Source: Procambarus clarkii
Lineage: Eukaryota; Arthropoda; Malacostraca; Decapoda; Cambaridae
Direction: 5' to 3'
Length of the DNA stretch: 64,000 bases
Assembly (NCBI RefSeq): GCF_040958095.1
Contig: NC_091219.1
Location: 26,631,023-26,695,022, forward strand
The notes under the pieces were generated by a model. That model searched no databases. It saw nothing but the letters and a program-made list of their open reading frames with translations, and was not told the DNA's origin. This document shows positions 34,480 to 45,218 of the stretch, piece by piece. How positions within the stretch are numbered: position 1 is the first letter of the stretch; each line of letters opens with the position of its first letter. The position numbers and the translations under genes were made by a program.

Positions 34480-35030
34480 AAATATCTGGGGAAAGTGCAA
34501 GGGTACTGTTTGAAGAGCGTCAATATCTGGGGAAAGTGCAAGGGTCTTGTTTGAAGAGTGTCAATATCTGGGGAAAGTGCAAGGGTCTTGTTTGAAGAGC
34601 GTCAATATCTGTGGAAAGTGCAAGGGTACTGTTTGAAGAGCGTCAATATCTGGGGAAAGTGCAAGGGTCTTGTTTGAAGAGCGTCAATATCTGGGGAAAG
34701 TGCAAGGGTCTTGTTTGAAGAGCGTCAATATCTGTGGAAAGTGCAAGGGTACTGTTTGAAGAGCGTCAATATCTGGGGAAAGTGCAAGGGTACTGTTTGA
34801 AGAGCGTCAATATCTGGGGAAAGTGCAAGGGTCTTGTTTGAAGAGCGTCAATATCTGGGGAAAGTGCAAGGGTCTTGTTTGAAGAGCGTCAATATCTGGG
34901 GAAAGTGCAAGGGCTTGAAAGTGCAAGAGTTTGAAGTGTCAATATCTGGGGAAAGTACAAGGATCCTATTTGAAGAGCATCAATATCTGGGGGAAGTACA
35001 AGGGTATTGTTTGAAGCGCGTCAATTTGTA
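34480..35030 (+). repeat. 41-bp minisatellite with 3-unit higher-order period
   Basis: About 13 copies of a 41-bp unit containing TCAATATCTGGGGAAAGTGC and AAGGGTCTTGTTTGAAGAGC. Unit variants 'ggtact', 'ggtctt' and 'ggtctt then tctgtgg' recur in that order, giving a 123-bp period over the first half. Units decay at the 3' end (34910-35027). Confidence 0.9.
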
Positions 35031-36130
35031 ATGATAATGAAAGATGACCTGATGATAGGCTGACACATAAAACGGAATATGGCACCTTTGGGAATTAAAA
35101 TTTCACAGTGGTAAAATTTGGCATGTAATTACATGCATTTAATATTACCACTAGCTTTATATTATTTTTGAAATCGTAATGAGCACACGATAAATAATAT
35201 TCTGATCGCAATATAGTCACAGACTTAATTATAGATCAGCAACTGACACACTCATCTTTATCTTCAATGATAATTTTAAGTCAAGATAAGATGTATCCAG
35301 GGAATGGTGTGTATACCAGAGAATACTAAAGGTTTCAAATATATACTGTTGGATCTTTAGCCAGCAGCTACTGGCATATACTCGTATAGCTTACTGGTGT
35401 TAAAAAGCTTAGTTACATAATACACATAATATTCACAACTTAGTTAATGGTCATAATGAAGAAGAGGTGTGGGGGGGGGGTAAAGCTAACAACTGTGATT
35501 CACTGACACCTATGGAAACTATTCCAGCTGGGTCACTACCAGAGTCACCGGCAACTTGTTCAAGCATACAGTAGTACATCCAGATTTACCATAATCTCCT
35601 ATGAATTATGGTAATCTGTTTGAATTGACAGTATGCTGCTTCTGATATCTGTTAACGTTCATTGACAGGCAAATGAATGCAGAGTAGATCAAACATTAAA
35701 TGAATCTTGTCAACAGGAGAACTTTAAGGCATTTTGATTTGTTACATAATGAACTTTTCTTCCTTCAAGATGTCAGAACATATCAATATTTATGAGTGGA
35801 AGCATTGAATCCTTGCTATTTATTGACTATTTCATAACCAAATTGTCTGATTCTGACCTTCATCTGGTTGTATAAGAAGCACTTCGCAAGATCTTTTTTA
35901 AACAATGAAGCACTAAGTTCTCTGGACTAGTAACAGAAGCATACACCACACTAGAGACGGGACAGAAAAGTATATCTGTCCTTGCATGTGTCACACACAT
36001 TCCTAACTGTAATCACACAGAGGAAAGGGACTTGCATGATTATATTTTCTGAACAAGGGAAGGAGGTTCACTCACTACAGTATCACTGGTAAGTCACTGC
36101 TAAGGTACCAGGTTTCACCAACAGAGGGCA
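35031..36130. other. FAM43: Probable FAM43 3' UTR and downstream
   Basis: Sequence directly 3' of the FAM43 stop. A minus-strand AATAAA (TTTATT at 35819-35824) lies about 310 bases after the stop and could be a poly(A) signal. There is a poly-G run at 35471-35480. No other feature was recognised. Confidence 0.35.
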
Positions 36131-37069
36131 CTACAGTTTGGTTGCATCTAGATTTTGAAGAGAGTCTTTGTCCTCAGAGTAGCCACTTTCTTCACTTATG
36201 TTATCACCTTCCATGCGAGCCATCTTCCCTGGGTTTTCACCTCCATTTATAAGGTGACTTTCATTAATAATGTGATCACTTTCGTTCATGAGGTTCTCCT
36301 GCTCAGTAGTGACATCACAGGGGTCGCTGCAGGCACCGCATGAGGAACTGCACGAGTGGGATCCCAAGGACTCAGGTTGGTCCGAAGTGAGAGATTCCTC
36401 TGCAGGGGGAGCGAGGTTTAGCTCACGTGTTAAGGAGGCCAGCAAACCCAAATCATCTCTTCCTCGTACATCAGCACCTCTTGTACTATCACATGACCCC
36501 TCGTCATCCACTGCTTCTTCCACAACACCCAGTGGCTTGTGATGCAGTGGTCGGTCATCCAGAGGCGAGAGGGGAGGCACTGGGCAATAAAGGAGACTCT
36601 CGGAGTGGTGGCATGGAGAAGCAAACTGTGGACTGTCATCTTCGTACTCTTCTTCAAGCACATAATGATCTTGTCCGGCACTTGCAACCTCACTACTAGA
36701 GTCATAATCCACAACAATATCTGAGGTTGTCTCTGACATGGTGCTGGACCCACCTACATCCTCTTCCGGCTGTAGGTGAACCGAAGCTAAGTCATCTATT
36801 TCCTCCTCGTCGCTATTTCCGAGACCCTCCTCGTCCTCCTCTTCTATGGTCTCTTCGATGGCACCAAGCTTAGGTGCACTCTTGGACCTCTCGAGGGGTG
36901 GGCGATAGTTGGCAGCCCCCGTGGACAGGAGCAGCTTGCGCCGTGGGATGGACGCAGAGTCGTAGATGGCGTGCATGAGGGACATCCGAGCATTCTGTCG
37001 CACAACTTTTTCTCGTCTAAATTCTTGCAGAGCTGATGTAAGGCGGACCCTCAGTTGTGTTGCCATTGC
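36131..37069 (-). CDS. FAM43: FAM43 exon 4, PTB C-terminal helix and acidic tail
   Basis: A 312-residue terminal exon starting AMATQLRVRLTSALQEFRRE, the C-terminal PTB helix. PRRKLLLS and RPPLERSKSAPKLG follow. The rest is acidic and serine-rich (ETIEEEDEEG, LEEEYEDDSPQF), likely disordered, ending SLQNLDATKL and a TAG at 36133-36131. Confidence 0.95.
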   Translation of the reverse strand, partial: AMATQLRVRLTSALQEFRREKVVRQNARMSLMHAIYDSASIPRRKLLLSTGAANYRPPLERSKSAPKLGAIEETIEEEDEEGLGNSDEEEIDDLASVHLQPEEDVGGSSTMSETTSDIVVDYDSSSEVASAGQDHYVLEEEYEDDSPQFASPCHHSESLLYCPVPPLSPLDDRPLHHKPLGVVEEAVDDEGSCDSTRGADVRGRDDLGLLASLTRELNLAPPAEESLTSDQPESLGSHSCSSSCGACSDPCDVTTEQENLMNESDHIINESHLINGGENPGKMARMEGDNISEESGYSEDKDSLQNLDATKL

Positions 37070-37167
37070 CTGTAAAATAACAAACACTAATTACCTGATA
37101 TTCAGTATTATGAACAGTGTTCAGGGAAAAACATTATTCATCATTCATGGTGTAGTCCTAAATAAAA

Positions 37168-37222
<55 letters not shown>

Positions 37223-38275
37223 GTTGTTGTTGTTATAATTCATAACAAATGTTAGAAAACCTTATGGTTCTGACCATTTATCATGAGGTCATTTTATAAA
37301 TGATTCAAAATAACATTTACAGCAGACTGAATATAGACCATTTGCAATTATATACAGCCAAGAAAATTATTTTTCATAACATTATTAATGAAACTTACAA
37401 TGTAACTTTAATTTTTGTAGCGGTTACATAAAAAAAACACAGACACATGCTTGTTAATGGAATATATAAAAAAAAACAAGACATAATCACCACATATAAA
37501 ATATTTTGAATAATTGATAGGATAGTGATAGACTATTATACATGGCTGATACACGAATAAGGAGAGACAGATGGAAACTGAGTACCAGTACCAGCGGCCA
37601 GATTCACGAAGCAGTTACGCAAGTACTTACGAACGTGTACATCTTTCCTCAATCTTTGACGGCTTTGGTTACATTTATTAAACAGTTTACAAGCATGAAA
37701 ACTTGCCAATCAACTGTTGTTATTGTTATAAATAGCCTCCTGGTGATTCGGAGCTCATTAACTGTTTAATAATTGACAAACAAAGCCGCCAAAGATTGAG
37801 AAAAGATGTTCAGGATCGTATAAGTGTTTGCGCAACTTCTTCGTGAATCTAGCCCCAAGCATTTCATCTTACTGGTGAAGGTTTTAACCAATCACAACCA
37901 TTGCTTCCTAATTGGGCCACACCCCCAATTGGTTCAGTACATAAACACTTGTGCATCAGACTGCCCGTCCTCTTATTAACAAGATTTGTCATTTCTCTGG
38001 CTATTATTATCTAAATGACAATATAAGTCATAATGTTATTATAAACAAAGTTAATAAATAAAATATTTTTTGATGGGGACTGTGGCATTATTGCAAGGAA
38101 AAATATTTATGCAAAATAGTTTGAGACCATTTTCATGGTTTTGTTAGTCTGCAATATTTATATTTTGCTCCGCCTGGAGTTGTCCTATAAAAGAAAACGT
38201 AGAAGTGGTAAATGTTTAGGGTGACTCTTCTATCTGAGTTTCAGCACATTAGTGTCGATTAATGTGCTAAAATCG

Positions 38276-38360
<85 letters not shown>

Positions 38361-38584
38361 ACCTGGACCCTAAGGATTACGAACACCGAGCGCTGTCCAC
38401 TCAGCCGTCAAGTCTAACTGTGTCTCAGACACAGGCAGTCATAGGGAGAGAAAGGAGAAGGAGGGGGGGGGGGATGATTGAAGAGAGGGAAGGAGAGAGT
38501 GGGAAGATTGGTAGAAGGTGGAGAGAGGTGAGAAGGGGACAGGGGCAGAGGGTGATAGAGTGATATATATATAAATATATATAA

Positions 38585-38640
<56 letters not shown>

Positions 38641-41600
38641 TTATATATATTTATATATATATCACTCTATCACCCTCTGCCCCTGTCCCCTTCTCACCTC
38701 TCTCCACCTTCTACCAATCTTCCCACTCTCTCCTTCCCTCTCTTCAATCATCCCCCCCCCCTCCTTCTCCTTTCTCTCCCTATGACTGCCTGTGTCTGAG
38801 ACACAGTTAGACTTGACGGCTGAGTGGACAGCGCTCGGTGTTCGTAATCCTTAGGGTCCAGGTTCGATCCCCGGCGGAAGCGGATACAAATGGGCAGTTT
38901 CTTTCACCCTGATGCCCCTTTACACATAGCAGTAAATAGGTACCTGGGAGTTAGACAACTTCTACGGGCTGCTTCCTAGGGATGTGTGTGTGTGAAAATT
39001 AGGATTAAGGACTTGCCCGAAACGCTACGCGTGCTAGTGGTTGTACAAGAATGTAAGAACTCTTGTATATATAAATAAATACAATCTGTCTGTCTCTATT
39101 GTTCTGATTGTCTTCTTGTCTTTCCCTTTGACCTGATCTCTCTGCAGGCCTCTGTTTTTTTTCTATTTATCTGTCTGTCCGTCTCTATCTTATCCTGACT
39201 ATGTCTCTCTCTCTCCTTCTGTCTTATAAAAAACATATTATAGTGTTCCATTGGCGTGTGGATGGTGTGCAGGTGGGGTGAGTGTGGCGGTGTGAAATAT
39301 TAACAAAATATAATCTTTACCCCAAGTGCTTTGAGAAACGGGAGGGTATGAGAAAGCCTGCGAAGCTGTGGAAGGATTGTCTGCTTTATGCTATTATGGC
39401 CATAGTATGACTAGCAGAAAATGTATATTAGTTTTCTCAAGATCAGTGAATAATAATGTATTTTACTATAAGAACAAAATTTATTTGAAATTTTTATTTT
39501 CAAAAATATTTAATTAGGTGTAGTTTAGTAGGCAGTCTCAAAAATCAACGTGAGGGTCAGAAAGTAATCCTGGCATGCTGTTCTCTATTGAATTCTGGCG
39601 ACTCCCGACCAGCCTATGTCAGTTCCGTACCCTAGACCATTGCCCTTGCAAAGTTGGGTGAAGCTAGCCCCGCCAAGCCTTTGGCTTCCAACCTAGAACA
39701 CAGAGACGTAAGAGATTCTGTGTTAATAGATGGAGATGCAGACGAGTAGTCACAATAACGTGGCTAAAATATGTTGACCAAACCACACACTAGAAAGTGA
39801 AGGGGCGACGACGTTTCGGTCCGTCCTGGACCATTCTCAAGTCGAAACGTCGTCGTCCCTTCACTTTCTAGTGTGTGGTCTGGTCAACAGATGGAGATGG
39901 TTACTGACCTCGGCCTTGGTGTTCTTGGGACAGAGGACAGCATGGCAGCGGAGCTCCTGCTTGAGCCTGCGTCCCTCGTGGCGGTAGACCCAGCAGAAGA
40001 CCCTGGGGTAGGCCGGGTGAGCGACGCAGTAGGTGACGCGGTGGGCCCAGTACTCCGTGAGGCCGTGTTCCCGCGTCACCGCCCTCAGACCCGCTCCGCA
40101 GATCGTCACCTGAACACACACACAACAACTGGGTTTAAGGATATTGCTTTCAAACTTCTTGAGGAACTACTATTATTTCTGTTGACCAGACCACACACTG
40201 GAAAGTGAAGGAACGACGACGTTTCGACTTGAGGATGGTCCAGGACGGACCGAAACGTCGTCGTCCCTTCACTTTCTAGTGTGAGGTCTGGTCAACATAC
40301 TTCAGCCACGTTATTGTGACTCTTCGTCTGCACTATTATTTCTCAAATAAACTGAGGAAGACATAAACAGCTTGAGTTGTAATGTATTGCCAAATATGAT
40401 TGTTCATGCAGTCCGTTCTCGCGAGCTTTCCCAACGTCAAGAAACTGACGTACTAAAGTGTCCTTATCCTAACCTACCAGAGGACCCCCCACGAACAGAA
40501 AACGGGACCTTATGTCAATTTCGCGAGCCGCTCCCATTTTCTAGTACGATAGTGTTTGGCCTTAGGTAAAGGGGTAAAAAGTATGCATCAAAAATTATGT
40601 TTTACTTAGGTAAAAAGTATGCGTCAAAATGCGACGTGCTATAAAGAGGACAGGTTGGTATATGACTCTTAAGATTAAACTCTTAAAAACCATAAAGGTG
40701 AGATTTTCAACAAGATTATCAGTATAGGTTTAACTGTTACAAATACTGATAAGTTATGAGCTGAAAGATCTTTCTTTCAAAGGAAAAGCCAGTGCTATTT
40801 CTTCAGTATTAAACCAAAAAATAAAATAACATACATTATTAATCTCCATTTTGAACCTGTCCATTTTTCTCAAGTGCACCTGCAAGATGCTAACACAACT
40901 CCAGTATGGTAAGTGCTTGGGTTCGATAACTTTTGTAAGTGATGCACAGAGAACCAATCAGAGAACACTGCATAAACATCAGAGGTCCGCGGTTGTTCAA
41001 CATCCTCCCAGTGAGTATAAGAAATATTGCCGGAACAACCGTGAACATCTTCAAGAGAAAACTAGATAATTTTCTTCAAGGAGTGCCGGACCAACCGGGC
41101 TGTGGTGGATATGTGGGCCTGCCGGTCGCTCCAAGCAACAACCTGTTGGACCAAGCTCTCACAAGTCAAGCCTAGCCTCCGGCCGGGTTTGGGAAGTAGA
41201 ACTCCCAGAACCCCATCAAACAGGTAAGACGATATCAACGGAATGCCTTAGCAAGGACCAACCTTAGACAATAAGCCTTACATTTCTTTATGCTAGACTC
41301 AGCTCCAGGGCTTCTTTTAACATGCACAATGATGGAGACCTTTTGTTCGTTACTGGGTCTTGCACACTGAATCACCCTAGAAGAGGAACTCTAGTGGCAG
41401 AGGGCTCGCCATGAACATTTGTTGATAAGCTAGTGAGTTCAGTCACCAAGACTGATCTCACAGACTTAGTGAGATCAGCCGCAAAGAATACATGAAGTAA
41501 TTGCGCTGAAGATAATCCAAGGCCGATGTAAAGGCTAGTTATTGTGGAAATTAATGGATATATTTACACCACATTGCTTACATTAAACCAAAAGGGGTCT

Positions 41601-44600
41601 GGCTGTACTGAAGGGTCGAGAGAGGTGTACCAGTTACGAGTTTCACGGAGGAATGTGCAGGTTCAACACGTGAACTTTAGCTAGCTCATGAAGAACCTTA
41701 ACTGGTTCACGCCTGCATGGCATTTAACTCAACAGGACTTGATCGACACGGCCAAAATGCCGCTGCCTGTAGGGACACCACAGCAACTGGTGACCGAACA
41801 CAGGGATCCGTGTGACACTAAGAACCATGGAATACACACAGAGATTACACTAACGTGATGCATCAAATGAACAAAGTCGTAGACACTGCCTTAATCGTAG
41901 CTCAGTCGATTAAGGCAGTGTCTGGGATGCTCCCGGACGCAGGTTCGAATCCTCGTCACGGCCCTTGTGGATTTGTTCATTTAACCATGGAATATATTAA
42001 TGTATATGTAGAATAATGTGGACTATTGTTGCTCAGCGACTCACACATGAAATGGCTTAGTTGCGTTGTTGTTGTTTTAGATTTAGCTACTAAGAAGGAA
42101 GTGTCCATGTAGCACGGGCTATGGTGAGCCCGTACCATACTTGTGAATATCAGTTGTTAATATAAGTAGAGAGAGAAAGGTGGAGTAGAGGAGAGGTAGA
42201 GGACCCACCTTCATCGCGATGTCTTGCCGGGTACTTTGACAGTAGTTCCTCCATAGTGTTGCCAGCGGCTTGTCAACACATCCTTCCCCTGTAACACGTT
42301 AACCATATATAGATACTGTATATATATGTGTGTAAATGACGAAAAATAAACACCTGATTAAAAATGTGAGAGTGTCAGACCACAGAGGAAAATTGAAACA
42401 GGAATTTCCTTAAGTACTTTCGTATATTAATAGCTCCTTCTGAAGATGTATTAATATACGAAAGTACTTAAGGAAATTCCTGTTTCAATTTTCCTGACAC
42501 TGTCATAGATATATATATAAAAATTACTATATATTAATCATATATAAACATTACACGCTTATGCTAACATATGACAGGACTAGGAAGGCTCAAAGAGTCC
42601 ACCTTGAACATACTAGTAAATTGAAGCAATACGTAGGAGTTTAATTACAACGACATTACAGGTAAAGAAATACGTGTTTAAAACACAGATGAGAAGACAC
42701 GTGATTTGATGAACATAAACATGAATTTCTAAACAAACAAAACCACAGAGTAACTGAGAAGAGTGAGACGAAGTCAGGTATCTAGCCTACTAATCCCTAG
42801 AAAATATCTTAGGACAAAATAGAACTCTTAGATGAATTTAAAGAAAGCAGAACAGTGCAAACTGGAACCAGCAGGTCCATTGTTCATCACAATGAAATGT
42901 TGACCAGACCACACACTAGAATGTGAAGGGACGACGACGTTGTTTCGGTCCGTCCTGGACCATTCTCGAGTCGATACTTTAGCCACGTTATTGTGACTCA
43001 TCGCCTGCACAATGAAATGTCTCAAATAAAAGATGTGTGTATGGGGCAAGAACCCAAATCAACAGACTAACAGCCTGCTCATTAGCTCGAATAAGACTTG
43101 GCTACAGTCTCTTGACTGTTTTTCTTATATTTCAGTGATGGGAACATCAGATCACTTGATGTTCACAATTTTCTGACGAAGTTTGAAGATCCGAAGTTTT
43201 CGGATCTTCGAGTTTTCTGGCGAAAAATGAAGTTTTCTGACGAACACTTTACTTAATCTTAACACTTTAGATGAACTAAAGTGTTAAGTGATGACCAGAC
43301 CACACACCAGAAGATGTAAGAGACGACGACGTTTCGGTCGGTCATGGACCATTATCAAGTCGATTGTGATGAGAGTGAGAGTGAGTGATGATTGATTGAT
43401 GAAGAATAAGCCACCCAAGAGGTGGCACGGGCATGAATATCCCCGTAAGTGGAAGCGAGGGAGGCATAAAGTGTGTGGACAAAGACAGGGACACACACAC
43501 TAAAGCATTACATCTTAGACTGTGATAAAACTGAGCCATTTAGAGATAAATCTAAATTCACGCTGCATGAAATGGTAAACTGTCTAGTTACTAAGGATAA
43601 AATACTTGAAATCCTTGTAGTGTCCATATTATTTTTCCAGTAGATAACTGACATATAAGATTAAGGAAGAAGCTTTCCTATGGCCCTGTAATACCTCCAT
43701 AGCTCAAACACCTATGAACAGCCATAGCAAAAAGTCCTACCATTAATATATTATATTTAATTGTAAATACATAGCTATTGAAATGGAACAGTCTCTGTAA
43801 TTAGTTGACATCATAACTATGTTCACGACAGGTGTAAATGGGATATTATCATCGTTGAGGTCTGATAAAGACCTTTTGTGCCTTCTGTAATCCTTTTTGC
43901 GCTACCGCTCACAGGATGAGTATGGGGTGCACAATAAACTAGCCGCCTCTGACGGCAACAATCAGTAAGAACAAATGACGACGTATGTTCGGCCTTCACG
44001 TGGCTGCGGCTAGAGTGTAGAGCCAGTACAGCCAGCCTCGCTCAGTATAAATCATTAGGACCTCCGACGCTTGCATTTGCCTTCACATTTGTCACTGTTT
44101 CCAGGATGTGGATCATTTGGGTGAAGGTTCAGTGCCCTGCGACACACATGATGCCCGCACTATCTCCTACCTTCCGTCCTACACCCTAGTTACCTGCCCG
44201 GAGGTGGCTAGGCTGCCACCTACCCGGAGGTGGCTAGGCTGCCACCTGCCCGGAGGTGGCTAGGCTGCCACCTACCCGGAGGTAGCTAGGCTGCCACCTG
44301 CCCGGAGGTGGCTAGGCTGCCACCTGCCCGGAGGTGGCTAGGCTGCCACCTAGCCACCAACAGCCTAGCCTCCTGTACCACGGGACATGCAGGAAAGCAT
44401 TCACAACGAGGAGCTCGTTAGTGTTTACCGCGGGTAAATATGGTTCGTGTCTGCACTTACTCCTCCTGTACTGTTAAGATGAACTCCACACTGAGGACCG
44501 GTACTGGAGGCTGCCACAGCTTCCTCCCCCCCCCCCCCACACTCTCACACCCTCCGCCTCGCTCTTAATTACTCCATTTTAAGAGTTTTCCTCCTTCGGG

Positions 44601-45162
44601 GAGTTCGAATCAATTGCCGAAAAATTTTGAATGAGTAAATTTGTATACGTAGCAGTACCATTTATTTTTCTGAGAGGTTGTGTATCGTGTTAAATACGAT
44701 AGAGAAATACGACAGAGCCTATTGGGCTCTATCATATCTACATTTGAAACTGTGTATGGAGTCAGCCTCCACCACATCACTGCCTAATGCATTCCATCTG
44801 TTAACTACTCTGACACTGAAAAAGTTCTTTCTAACGTCTCTGTGGCTCATGTGGGTACTAAGTTTCCACCTGTGTCCCCTTGTTCGCGTACCCCGCATAC
44901 TAAATTGTTTATCTCTATCTACCTTGTCAATTCCTCTGAGAATTTTATAGGTAGTGATCATGTCTCCCCTTACTCTTTTGTCTTCTAGTGTCGTGAGGAT
45001 TAGTTCCAGTAATCTTTTCTCGTAGCCCATAATCTTCAGCTCGGGGACCAGCCTGGTGGCATACCTCTCAACCTTTTCTAACTTCGTTTTGTGTTTGACT
45101 AGATGTGGACTCCAGGCTGGAGCCGCATATTCCAGTTGTGTGTACGTGTGTGTGTGCGTGTG

Positions 45163-45218
<56 letters not shown>

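Noticed and set aside
41881-41965. A possible functional tRNA gene
   Set aside because: It has tRNA-like box A and box B, but sits inside a 148-bp insertion with a target duplication, lacks paired acceptor arms and continues into a SINE tail.
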